Source: an uncultured Actinotalea sp.
GTDB taxonomy: Bacteria; Actinomycetota; Actinomycetes; Actinomycetales; Cellulomonadaceae
DNA length: 14,497 nt
Reading direction: 5' to 3'
Assembly: GCF_946885855.1 (NCBI RefSeq)
Contig: NZ_CAMPHH010000058.1
Span: forward strand, 1-14,497
Shown here piece by piece: positions 7,765 through 14,497 of this stretch; positions within the stretch are counted from its first letter, which is position 1; each line of letters opens with the position of its first letter. The position numbers and the translations under genes are program-made. The notes beneath the pieces are model-generated. The model had not been told where the DNA came from, did not search any database, and saw nothing but the letters and a program-made list of their open reading frames with translations.

Positions 7765-8687
7765 CCCTTGACGGCGCCCGCGGTGAGACCGCCGACGATG
7801 TAGCGCTGCAGGAAGAGGAAGAGCAGGAGGACCGGCACGGCGGAGATGACGGCGCCCGCGGCGAACAGGCCCCACTGCGCCTCGAGCAGGTCCGAGACCC
7901 AGCCGTACAGGCCGACGGCGAGCGTCCAGTTGCTCTCGGACTGCAGCAGCACCCGGGCGATGATGAACTCGCCGAACGTCGAGATGAACGACAGCAGCGC
8001 CACGACGGCGAGGATCGGTGCGACCAGGCGCAGGATGATCGTCCAGTAGATCTGCGCGTGCGTCGCGCCGTCGATCTTCGCCGCCTCGTCGAGCTCCCGT
8101 GGCACGGTGTTGAAGAACCCGTACATGAGGAACGTGTTCACCCCGAGGGCGCCACCGAGGTACACGCAGATGACCGCGAGCTTGCTGTTCAGGCCGAGCG
8201 CCGGGACCACCGGGCCGAGGGCGATGAGCAGCAGGAAGATCGCCACGAAGGCGAGCATCTGCGGGAACATCTGGATGATGAGGAGCGCCGTGAGGCCCAC
8301 GCGCCGGCCGGTGAACCGGAAGCGGGAGAACGCGTACGCGGCCGCGGCGCCCATGAGCACCGTGCCGACGGCGGTGACGCCCGCGATGAGCAGGGTGTTC
8401 CCGACCCACGTCCAGAAGCGCGTCGCGTTGAGCGCCTCGAAGTTGGCGGTGCTCACCGAGGCGAAGAGACTGTTGGACCCGGTCAGCGTGCCCCGCTCGG
8501 ACAGCGCCGCGGAGAACACGTAGACGAGCGGGAACGCCGCGTAGACGACGCCGAGCACGCCGACGACGTGCCGCCACCCGAGCTCGCTGAAGTACCGGCC
8601 GGGCCTCATCCGCTTGTGGTCGCTGACCGTGGGCCGGTCGGTCGGGGTCCCGCTGCCGGTGGTCACCGCGGAGGTCTGGGTCGCCAT
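7761..8687 (-). CDS. malG: Maltose/maltodextrin ABC transporter permease MalG
   Basis: This is the second membrane subunit of a maltose-type ABC importer. The 308-aa protein has a polar cytoplasmic N-terminus of about 40 residues, then about six hydrophobic segments, starting with VVGVLGVVYAAFPLVYVFSA and ending with AVISAVPVLLLFLFLQ. The EAA loop that docks on the ATPase is at 201-207 (EAAKIDG). The loop's usual Leu-Pro is Leu-Arg here (R220), with a proline four residues later. The ATG at 8687 was chosen over upstream in-frame starts because it lies 1 nt after the malF stop and has GAGGAG 10 nt upstream. The 3' end overlaps the amylase start by 4 nt. Its partner is MalF; the substrate is inferred from the flanking amylases, MalR-like regulator and MalE-like lipoprotein. 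Confidence 0.94.
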   Translation of the reverse strand: MATQTSAVTTGSGTPTDRPTVSDHKRMRPGRYFSELGWRHVVGVLGVVYAAFPLVYVFSAALSERGTLTGSNSLFASVSTANFEALNATRFWTWVGNTLLIAGVTAVGTVLMGAAAAYAFSRFRFTGRRVGLTALLIIQMFPQMLAFVAIFLLLIALGPVVPALGLNSKLAVICVYLGGALGVNTFLMYGFFNTVPRELDEAAKIDGATHAQIYWTIILRLVAPILAVVALLSFISTFGEFIIARVLLQSESNWTLAVGLYGWVSDLLEAQWGLFAAGAVISAVPVLLLFLFLQRYIVGGLTAGAVKG

Positions 8688-8688
8688 G

Positions 8689-10329
8689 TCAGTTGATCTC
8701 CTCGAGCTGACGGGTCCGGCGGAACGCCAGGGCCGAGATGGTCGCGACGATGATGAAGACCACGATGGACAGCGCACTGGCGAGGCCGTAGTTGCGCGGA
8801 GCCGAGCCGTCGAGCCCGGACACGGAGTAGATCATCGTGATGAGGATGTCCGTGTGCCCGAGTGGCACCGAGGTGTCCGTGAACCGTGGACCGCCCTGGG
8901 TGAGCATGTACACGAGCGTGAAGTTGTTGAAGTTGAACGCGAACGAGGAGATGAGCAGCGGACCGGTCGAGACGAGCAGGAGCGGCAGGGTGATCGACCG
9001 CCACATCCGGAACCGGCCGGCACCGTCGATCTTCGCGGCCTCGGTGAGGTCCGACGGGATCGCCTGGAGGGCGCCCGTGCAGATGAGGAACATGTACGGG
9101 AAGCCGAGCCACAGGTTCACCCCGATGATCGACAGCTTCGCGAGCGTCGGGTCCGTCAGCCACGGGATCTCCACGCCACCGAGGATGACCGCGTTGACGA
9201 AGCCGAAGCGCCGGTTGAGCAGGCCCGCCCACAGCAGCGCGGCGAGGAAGCCCGGCATGGCGTACGGAAGGATGAGCAGCGTCCGGTAGATCTTCCGGCC
9301 GCGCAGCCGCGGGTCGTTGAACGTGATCGCGAAGAACAGCCCCAGCAGGAACGTCGTCAGCACCGACAGGAACGCGAAGGCGAACGTCCAGAGCAGGATC
9401 TTGACGAACGGGCCCGCGTAGCGCTGGTCGCTGAACGCCGTGACGAAGTTCTCGGCGCCGACGACGACGCGCCAGCCGACCGAGAGCTGCTCGCCGTCGG
9501 GTGAGACGAAGAACCCGTCCGGCGACGGGGAGTACACCGTGCCGTCGACGAGGCTCCGCATGACGTCCTCGTCCGCGTCGTACTCCAGCGCCGACCGGAA
9601 GACGTAGGCGTTCCGGGCGTCCTGCGTGCGCAGCGAGCCCTCCTCCGCGTCCGCGGAGATCGGCACGCGCAGGTTCGTGACCTCGTCGGCCCGCTGGAGG
9701 ATCTCCTGCCGGTCCAGTACCGTGAAGCCCGGAACCTCGGTGGCGCGCCCGTCCGTCGCCACCCCGTCCTCGAGCGTCTGCAGGGGCTCCTCGGCCGTCC
9801 CGGCGCGCACGTCGCCGTCCCCGGTGACGATCGCGAGGCCGAGCTCGCCGTCCCGCTCGACGACCGTGACCTGGTAGGCGTCCGAGCCCTCTACCCGCCG
9901 CTCGTTGTCGATGAGGAGGAAGTCGATGGCGTCCTGCTTGGTCGAGTTGTGACCGTCGCCGTAGTTGGTGAACGCGACGAAGACCGTGTAGACGACGACG
10001 AAGATCTGGAACGCGAAGAGGAAGACCAGCCCGGGCAGGATGTACTTCATCGGCAGCGCGCGGCGCGAGAAGTAGACGTAGTTGACGGCGACGAGGATGA
10101 CCACCATCGCGGCGAGGATCCCGTACGAGCCGATGCCCCAGGCCGCGAGCGCGATCCACACCCCGAGGGCGTTGACCAGCGCCATGAGGACGAGCTTCGC
10201 GAGGAAGCCCGGTCCGTAGCTCCGCGCATGGGACGTACCGGCCCGACGGGGCCGCGGGGAACCGGGGGTGCGGTCGCCGGGCGCCATCGCGTCGGCGGCC
10301 TCGACCTGCGGCGGGTGGGGGCTGCTCAT
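8689..10329 (-). CDS. malF: Maltose/maltodextrin ABC transporter permease MalF with large external loop
   Basis: This is the first membrane subunit of the importer. The 546-aa protein has three hydrophobic segments near residues 43-64, 69-87 and 96-120. A hydrophilic extracytoplasmic region of roughly 180 residues follows (about 124-305), then five more hydrophobic segments. This is the eight-helix, large-P2-loop layout of E. coli MalF rather than the six-helix, roughly 300-aa form common in Gram-positive sugar importers. The EAA loop is EAAKIDG at 430-436, followed by TLP. GTG and ATG lie side by side at the start; I chose the ATG at 10329 because GGAGG sits 5 nt upstream. The gene ends 1 nt before malG, and malE lies 213 nt upstream. 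The gene carries no sign of truncation. The transporter ATPase is not encoded in the window. Confidence 0.94.
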   Translation of the reverse strand: MSSPHPPQVEAADAMAPGDRTPGSPRPRRAGTSHARSYGPGFLAKLVLMALVNALGVWIALAAWGIGSYGILAAMVVILVAVNYVYFSRRALPMKYILPGLVFLFAFQIFVVVYTVFVAFTNYGDGHNSTKQDAIDFLLIDNERRVEGSDAYQVTVVERDGELGLAIVTGDGDVRAGTAEEPLQTLEDGVATDGRATEVPGFTVLDRQEILQRADEVTNLRVPISADAEEGSLRTQDARNAYVFRSALEYDADEDVMRSLVDGTVYSPSPDGFFVSPDGEQLSVGWRVVVGAENFVTAFSDQRYAGPFVKILLWTFAFAFLSVLTTFLLGLFFAITFNDPRLRGRKIYRTLLILPYAMPGFLAALLWAGLLNRRFGFVNAVILGGVEIPWLTDPTLAKLSIIGVNLWLGFPYMFLICTGALQAIPSDLTEAAKIDGAGRFRMWRSITLPLLLVSTGPLLISSFAFNFNNFTLVYMLTQGGPRFTDTSVPLGHTDILITMIYSVSGLDGSAPRNYGLASALSIVVFIIVATISALAFRRTRQLEEIN

Positions 10330-10334
10330 CACTA

Positions 10335-10339
10335 CCTCC
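10335..10339 (-). promoter_or_regulatory. Ribosome binding site deciding the malF start
   Basis: The minus strand reads GGAGG, 5 nt before the ATG at 10329 and only 2 nt before the adjacent GTG at 10332. The spacing therefore favours the ATG. Confidence 0.7.
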
Positions 10340-10472
10340 GTGCGGGGTCGTCAGCGCAGCCGCTGGGCACCCGCGTCCGGTACGGAGCCGCAGCGGCGGC
10401 CGGAGGCGAGGGGCACGTCGTCGTGCGCCGTGCTCGCATCATGGCACCGCCCCGGCGGGTTCGGGGGGTCAT
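10340..10472 (-). other. malF leader part of the malE-malF gap
   Basis: The rest of the 213-nt gap between malE and malF is GC-rich and I see no gene in it. A 60-codon minus-strand open frame across it is Arg/Pro-rich low-complexity and looks like chance. An extended -10-like TGCCATGAT lies on the minus strand near 10440, but no matching -35 is visible. An internal malF promoter is therefore possible but unsupported. Confidence 0.35.
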
Positions 10473-10511
10473 GCGCGCGTAGCGCGCAACCGGTGTGCTC
10501 CGGTTGCGCGC
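10473..10511 (-). promoter_or_regulatory. malE-malF intergenic hairpin with an alternative fold
   Basis: Positions 10482-10493 (GCGCGCAACCGG) and 10500-10511 (CCGGTTGCGCGC) form a perfect 12-bp inverted repeat with a 6-nt loop. The left arm can instead pair with GCGCGC at 10473-10478 across a 3-nt GTA loop, so the two folds exclude each other. The element lies 32 nt after the malE stop in the malE transcript. No T-tract follows, so it is more likely a transcript-stabilising or partial-terminator element, lowering malFG relative to malE, than a full terminator. A DNA operator is also possible, because the arms contain GCAA and TTGC. Confidence 0.65.
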
Positions 10512-10542
10512 CACGCGGTCGTGCTGTGCTCCGGGGAGCGGG

Positions 10543-11796
10543 TCAGGCGGCGTCGAGCGCGGCCTGGATGTCCGCGACCATCTGCTCCCAGGCCGCGGCC
10601 GGGTCGGCCGCGCCGGAGACGATCTGCGCCTCGGTCACGCCCCAGAACTCCCAGACCGAACCCATCTCGGGGATCGAGGGCATCGGCACGGCGTCCGCAC
10701 CCACGGCGCGGAAGCCGGCCGTGATCGGGTCCTCGGACGCGGTGTCGGCGGCCGCGATGAGGGCCGGCGGACGGTCGCCGGCCTCGTAGAGCGCCAGCTG
10801 CGCCTCCTCCGTCGCCATGAAGTTGACGAGGAAGTCGTTGGCGAGGAGCGCGTTCTCGGACTGCGCCGAGATGTAGAAGCCCTGGACGCCGACGAACGGC
10901 TGCGCGGGCTGGTCACCCGCGGCGGGGATCGGGTCGATGGAGAGGTTCAGGCCCTCGAAGGAGGAGACCATCCACGGGCCACCGATGATGAAGGGGGACT
11001 CGCCGTTGGCGAACGCCTCGACGGCGACGTCGTAGGTGATGGCCGTGTCCAGGACGCCGGCAGCGCCCTGCTCCTGCAGCCACGTCGCGAAGGCCGTGCC
11101 GGCCTCGCCGCCGAGCGCGAGCTCGGGGGTGTAGGAGCCGTCCTCGTTCTGCACGAAGACCGGCGCACCGAACGACGTCTGGAACGGGTACATCGTGTAC
11201 GGGTCACCCGTCTCACCCATCTGGATGAGGATCGGGTACGGGGTCCCGGCGGCCTGGCCGGCGGCGACGGCGTCGTCCCACGTCGCGGGCGCCTCGGCGG
11301 CGAGGTCCGTGTTGCGGATCAGGGCGATGTTCTCGACCGCGTAGGGCAGGCCGTAGACGGAGCCGTCCTGGGTGAAGGCCTCGAGCGCGACCTGCTCGAA
11401 GCCGTCCGCCGCGTCGCCGAGCTCGATCGGGGCGACGACGCCGTTGGCCGTGAGGCCGCCCAGCCAGTCGTGCGCGCCGACGGTGATGTCCGGGCCCTCG
11501 CCGGTCGGGACCTGGGCGAGGAAGTCCGGGCGGATGTCGTCGAAGTTCTTCTGCACGAGCTCGACGGTCGCGCCGGTCTCGGCCTCGAAGTCCGCGGCGG
11601 CGGCCTCGACCGCCGCCTGGCGGGTCTCGTCGACCCAGATCGTCAGGGTGCCACCGTCGCCCGCGGGCTCCTCCTCGGTGGTCTCCTCGGCCGTCGGCTC
11701 AGCGGCCTCCGGCTCCTCGGCGTCCCCGCCTCCGCAGGCGGACAGGGTGAGCGCGGCGCCCAGGGCGACCGCGACAAGCGGGATGCTCCGTCGCAT
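10543..11796 (-). CDS. malE: Maltose/maltodextrin-binding lipoprotein MalE
   Basis: This is the extracellular solute-binding subunit (family 1) that presents maltose or maltodextrins to MalFG. The signal peptide is a classic lipoprotein type: basic MRR, a hydrophobic stretch, then a lipobox LSAC with C21 as the lipid-modified cysteine. An acidic Glu/Ala/Thr linker of about 25 residues tethers the mature protein to the membrane. The binding domain opens with GTLTIWVDETRQ and includes KNFDDI, GPDITVGAHDWLG, YGLPYAVENIALIRN and a C-terminal WEQMVADIQAAL. The 417-aa length is typical. The ATG at 11796 was chosen because the lipoprotein signal starts there and GGGAG lies 9 nt upstream; a longer frame to 11847 adds nonsense residues. 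It is the first gene of the minus-strand operon, divergent from malR. The exact sugar is inferred from context. Confidence 0.94.
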   Translation of the reverse strand: MRRSIPLVAVALGAALTLSACGGGDAEEPEAAEPTAEETTEEEPAGDGGTLTIWVDETRQAAVEAAAADFEAETGATVELVQKNFDDIRPDFLAQVPTGEGPDITVGAHDWLGGLTANGVVAPIELGDAADGFEQVALEAFTQDGSVYGLPYAVENIALIRNTDLAAEAPATWDDAVAAGQAAGTPYPILIQMGETGDPYTMYPFQTSFGAPVFVQNEDGSYTPELALGGEAGTAFATWLQEQGAAGVLDTAITYDVAVEAFANGESPFIIGGPWMVSSFEGLNLSIDPIPAAGDQPAQPFVGVQGFYISAQSENALLANDFLVNFMATEEAQLALYEAGDRPPALIAAADTASEDPITAGFRAVGADAVPMPSIPEMGSVWEFWGVTEAQIVSGAADPAAAWEQMVADIQAALDAA

Positions 11797-11898
11797 CGTG
11801 GGTGTCTCCCAACACGAGTTTCTCCACCGGCTCGAACCCGGCGGCACCGCCTGGTCGAGCCCTGATGGCAGCGACGCTAACGGGGAGGCTCGCCGTGG

Positions 11899-11937
11899 TG
11901 CAAGCCGTTGCGGTAACTTTCATGCAACGCTTTCGTG
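11899..11937. promoter_or_regulatory. Candidate MalR operators
   Basis: Two 14-mers share a TGCAA half-site and a TT-containing right half: TGCAAGCCGTTGCG at 11899-11912 and TGCAACGCTTTCGT at 11923-11936. The first is a partial palindrome, GCAA-N4-TTGC, of the LacI-family kind. GTTGC (11907-11911) and GCAAC (11924-11928) also form an inverted repeat. CTTTCATG (11917-11924) and CTTTCGTG (11930-11937) are direct repeats with a 13-bp period. The pattern suits a regulator acting on both genes, but binding is inferred. Confidence 0.5.
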
Positions 11938-11967
11938 ACGAGGTGTCTCGGAACGAGGACCCACCAC

Positions 11968-11974
11968 AAGGAGG
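11968..11974 (+). promoter_or_regulatory. Strong ribosome binding site of malR
   Basis: AAGGAGG lies 6 nt before the GTG at 11981. It is a full consensus site and fixes the start of the regulator. Confidence 0.85.
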
Positions 11975-11980
11975 TGTGCC

Positions 11981-13042
11981 GTGTCCTCTACGCTGCCGCA
12001 CGTGCGGACCCGTCTGAAGGATCTCGCGGAGCAGGCCGGCGTCAGCACGGCCACGGTCTCGCGCGTCCTCAACGGCAAGGCCGGCGTCTCCTCGCAGACG
12101 CGCAAGGCGGTCCTCGCGGCGCTCGACGTCCTCGGCTACGAGCGCCCGGAGAAGCTGCGGACGCGGTCGGAGGGCCTGGTCGGCCTCATCGTGCCCGAGC
12201 TGACGAACCCCGTCTTCCCGGCCCTGGCCCAGTCCGTCGAGAACTCGCTCGCCGAGCGCGGCTTCACACCCCTGCTGTGCACGCAGTCACCGGGTGGGAC
12301 CACGGAGGACGAGTACGTCGAGATGCTCCTCGAGCACGGCGTGGACGGCATCGTCTTCGTCTCCGGGCGGCACGCCGACACGACCGCCAGCAACGAGCGC
12401 TACCACCGCCTGCGCAGCCGCGGACTGCCGATCGTGCTGGTCAACGGCTACTCCGAGGGCATCGACGCGCCGGCCGTCTCCACCGACGACGCCGTGGCCG
12501 TCGAGCTCGCGCTGCGTCACCTCACCTCCCTGGGCCACCGGGAGATCGGCTTGGCCATCGGCCCGGACCGGTACATCCCCGCCCGGCGCAAGCTCGCCGC
12601 GTTCTCCGCCGCGCTGCGCCGTCGTGACCCCGCCACCGACCCGAGCCGGCACGTGGTCACGACGCTCTTCACGGTCGAGGGCGGGCAGGCCGCCGGGGGC
12701 GAGCTGATGGACTCCGGCCACACCGCCATCATCTGCGCCTCGGACCTCATGGCGCTCGGCGCCATCCGTGCCGCCCGCGCGCGCGGCCTGCACGTGCCCG
12801 ACGACGTGTCGGTCGTCGGGTTCGACGACTCGCCGCTCATCGCCTTCACCGACCCGCCCCTGACCACGGTGCGGCAGCCGGTCGTGAGCATGGGCGAGGC
12901 CGCCGTCAGCGCCCTCGTGTCGGAGATCTCCGGCGAGCGGGTCCCCCGCTCCGAGCTGCTCTTCCACCCCGAGCTGATCGTCCGCGGGTCCACCGGCGCG
13001 GCGCGCCCCCGGCTGCCGCTGGCGGAGGCGGCCCCGGCCTGA
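11981..13042 (+). CDS. malR: LacI-family maltose regulator MalR
   Basis: This is a dimeric LacI/GalR-type transcription factor, most like the MalR proteins of Streptomyces that repress maltose uptake genes. The N-terminal helix-turn-helix and hinge are clear: RLKDLAEQAGVSTATVSRVL at 11-30, then NGKAGVSSQTR, ending in LGYERP. The periplasmic-binding-like effector domain follows, with LVGLIVPELTNPVFP, GVDGIVFVSGRHAD, VSTDDAVAVELALRHL, ICASDLMALGAIRAAR and VSVVGFDDSPL, and it ends in ELIVRGST. The 353-aa length is standard. The start is the GTG at 11981 with a consensus ribosome binding site. It diverges from malE and precedes an alpha-glucosidase by 97 nt, so it probably controls both sides. 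The effector is unknown from sequence; maltose, maltodextrin or a related oligosaccharide is the inference. Confidence 0.93.
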   Translation: MSSTLPHVRTRLKDLAEQAGVSTATVSRVLNGKAGVSSQTRKAVLAALDVLGYERPEKLRTRSEGLVGLIVPELTNPVFPALAQSVENSLAERGFTPLLCTQSPGGTTEDEYVEMLLEHGVDGIVFVSGRHADTTASNERYHRLRSRGLPIVLVNGYSEGIDAPAVSTDDAVAVELALRHLTSLGHREIGLAIGPDRYIPARRKLAAFSAALRRRDPATDPSRHVVTTLFTVEGGQAAGGELMDSGHTAIICASDLMALGAIRAARARGLHVPDDVSVVGFDDSPLIAFTDPPLTTVRQPVVSMGEAAVSALVSEISGERVPRSELLFHPELIVRGSTGAARPRLPLAEAAPA

Positions 13043-13139
13043 GCCGGACGGGCCGGACGCACCCGGCCGCGCTGTCCCGACGCGCCCTCCTCGCCGCCCT
13101 CGCCGGCCCTCAGCCCACCCCGCACCGGACGGAGACCCC

Positions 13140-14497
13140 GTGACGCACACCGCCCCGAGCACCGCCTCCCTCACCCTGAGCCCGGTGCACGCCGCGACCG
13201 AGCAGGACGCGTGGTGGCGCGACGCGGTGATCTACCAGGTCTACCCGCGCTCCTTCGCGGACGCGGACGGTGACGGGGTCGGCGACCTGCCGGGCGTCAC
13301 GGCGCGCCTGGACCACCTCGCGGAGCTCGGCGTCGACGCCGTCTGGCTCTCCCCCTTCTACCGCTCTCCCCAGCGCGACGCCGGGTACGACGTCGCCGAC
13401 TACCGCGACGTCGACCCGCTCTTCGGCACGCTCGCGGACGCGGACGCGCTCCTGGCCCGCGCCCACGCGCTGGGCCTGCGCGTCGTCGTCGACCTCGTGC
13501 CGAACCACACCTCCTCCGAGCACCCGTGGTTCCGCGCCGCGCTCGCCGCGGCGCCCGGCGGCCCGGAGCGGGCCCGCTACCTCTTCCGGGACGGGCGGGG
13601 CGCGACCGGTGACGCCCCGCCGAACAACTGGACCTCGGTGTTCGGCGGGCCTGCCTGGACCCGGGTCACCGAGCCCGACGGCACTCCGGGCCAGTGGTAC
13701 CTGCACCTGTTCGACTCCAGCCAGCCGGACCTGGACTGGTCGAACCCCGAGGTCCGCGCGGAGCTCGAGGACGTGCTGCGGTTCTGGCTCGACCGCGGCG
13801 TCGACGGCTTCCGCGTCGACGTCGCGCACGGCCTGGTCAAGGCGCCCGGGCTGCCCGACTGGGACGGCACGACGGCGATGATCGACGGCGGCCACGACGG
13901 CCCGCTCGGCTCGGAGGACGGCGCCACGGGTGCCGGCAGCGCGGGACCCATGTGGGACCAGGAGGAGCTGCACGACATCTACCGCTCCTGGCACCAGGTC
14001 CTCTCCCGGTACGACGGTGACCGCGCGCTGGTCGCGGAGGCGTGGGTCGAGCCGATGTCCCGCCTGGCGCGGTACGTCCGGCCCGGCGAGATGCAGCAGG
14101 CCTTCAACTTCGCGTTCCTCACGACGCTGTGGTCGGCGCCGGACCTGCGCGCCGTCGTCACGGAGTCCCTCGTGGCGAACGACGAGGTCGGCGCCCCGAC
14201 GACCTGGGTGCTGTCCAACCACGACGTCGTCCGCCACACCTCGCGGCTGGGGCTGGCGGTGCCCGGCTCGCGGCCGAACGGGATCGGCACCACCGACCCC
14301 CAGCCCGACGAGGAGCTGGGCCTGCGTCGCGGGCGCGCCGCGTCGCTGCTCATGCTGGCCCTCCCGGGCTCGGCCTACGTGTACCAGGGCGAGGAGCTCG
14401 GCCTGCCCGAGCACACGACCCTGGCCGACGACGAGCGGCAGGACCCGGCGTGGTGGCGCTCCGGCCACACCGAGCGGGGTCGCGACGGGTGCCGCGT
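13140..14497 (+). CDS. GH13 alpha-glucosidase (partial, runs off the right edge)
   Basis: This cytoplasmic family 13 alpha-glucosidase releases glucose from maltose, maltodextrins or isomalto-oligosaccharides. The 452 codons present hold WWRDAVIYQVYPRSFADADG at 24-43, then the typical PFYRSPQRDAGYDVADY and DLVPNHTS. The catalytic residues are nucleophile D227 in GFRVDVAHG, acid/base E300 in LVAEAWVEP and D362 in SNHDVVRH. YVYQGEELGLPE and DPAWW follow. The Asp-rich DADGDGVGD after the first strand is a usual cation site in this group. The start is GTG with GGAG 5 nt upstream. No signal peptide is visible. The frame is still open at the window end; by family length roughly 100-150 residues are missing. 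It lies downstream of malR on the same strand and may be cotranscribed. Trehalose synthase or sucrose-active relatives are less likely. Confidence 0.93.
   Translation, partial: MTHTAPSTASLTLSPVHAATEQDAWWRDAVIYQVYPRSFADADGDGVGDLPGVTARLDHLAELGVDAVWLSPFYRSPQRDAGYDVADYRDVDPLFGTLADADALLARAHALGLRVVVDLVPNHTSSEHPWFRAALAAAPGGPERARYLFRDGRGATGDAPPNNWTSVFGGPAWTRVTEPDGTPGQWYLHLFDSSQPDLDWSNPEVRAELEDVLRFWLDRGVDGFRVDVAHGLVKAPGLPDWDGTTAMIDGGHDGPLGSEDGATGAGSAGPMWDQEELHDIYRSWHQVLSRYDGDRALVAEAWVEPMSRLARYVRPGEMQQAFNFAFLTTLWSAPDLRAVVTESLVANDEVGAPTTWVLSNHDVVRHTSRLGLAVPGSRPNGIGTTDPQPDEELGLRRGRAASLLMLALPGSAYVYQGEELGLPEHTTLADDERQDPAWWRSGHTERGRDGCR

Larger units (their letters stand above)
11797..11980. promoter_or_regulatory. 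Divergent malE-malR control region
   Basis: This 184-nt gap separates malE (minus) from malR (plus) and must hold the promoters for both. A weak candidate for malE on the minus strand is TTGCAC, an 18-nt gap, then TAGCGT (about 11873-11902); each box matches the consensus at only three of six positions. I see no clear malR promoter. The AT-richer stretch at 11899-11937 carries operator-like repeats described separately. Confidence 0.6.

Noticed and set aside
10332..10514. A 60-codon minus-strand frame in the malE-malF gap as a leader peptide
   Set aside because: It is Arg/Pro-rich, has no convincing ribosome binding site and overlaps the hairpin. It looks like chance.
10494..10534. Direct repeat TGTGCTCCGG at 10494 and 10525 as a binding site pair
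   Set aside because: The first copy is part of the hairpin loop and right arm, and there is no further copy or symmetry. Chance is as good an explanation.
13034..13068. Short GC inverted repeats just after malR (CCGGC-GCCGG, and GGCCGG-CCGGCC) as a terminator
   Set aside because: The stems are 5-6 bp without a T-tract, so I cannot support termination between malR and the alpha-glucosidase.
13110..14468. A 452-codon minus-strand frame opposite the alpha-glucosidase
   Set aside because: The plus-strand frame has all GH13 catalytic motifs and a good ribosome binding site. The antisense product has no recognisable feature.

Overview
The window is GC-rich chromosomal DNA from an actinobacterium. 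Codon third positions are strongly G/C, GTG starts are frequent, the dgt-dnaG pair has the usual actinobacterial order, and a Streptomyces-type MalR regulator diverges from malE. I infer a Micrococcales/Cellulomonadaceae-like organism, but no 16S or other decisive marker is present. I see no phage, insertion sequence, CRISPR, tRNA or rRNA signal.

Layout. Positions 1-73 hold the C-terminal end of an unidentified plus-strand gene. It is followed by a hairpin that probably terminates transcription from both sides. From about 126 to 11796 every gene is on the minus strand. Read in the direction of transcription these are malE-like lipoprotein, malF, malG, a cytoplasmic GH13 amylase, an AAC(3)-family N-acetyltransferase, dgt, dnaG, a dimethylargininase-family hydrolase and a Cof-type HAD phosphatase. 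malF/malG are 1 nt apart; malG/amylase and amylase/acetyltransferase overlap by 4 nt (ATGA and GTGA); acetyltransferase/dgt and dgt/dnaG are 9 nt apart. Only the malE-malF gap (213 nt, with a strong hairpin), the dnaG-dimethylargininase gap (54 nt) and the final 26 nt gap are larger. On the plus strand, a LacI-family regulator (malR) diverges from malE across a 184-nt control region. It is followed by a GH13 alpha-glucosidase that runs off the right edge.

How the genes work together. The lipoprotein captures maltose or maltodextrins and MalF/MalG import them. The ATPase subunit is not encoded here and is presumably a shared MsiK-type protein encoded elsewhere. The two GH13 enzymes then cut the imported sugars in the cytoplasm. 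MalR probably represses in both directions from the malR-malE gap. The downstream half is housekeeping: dNTP control (Dgt), replication priming (DnaG), methylarginine hydrolysis and phosphate ester hydrolysis.

I found no clearly new biological system. The points most worth checking are the tight run from the maltose operon into an acetyltransferase and then dgt-dnaG with no visible terminator, and the malE-malF hairpin with an alternative fold. The MalF has an E. coli-like large extracytoplasmic loop.
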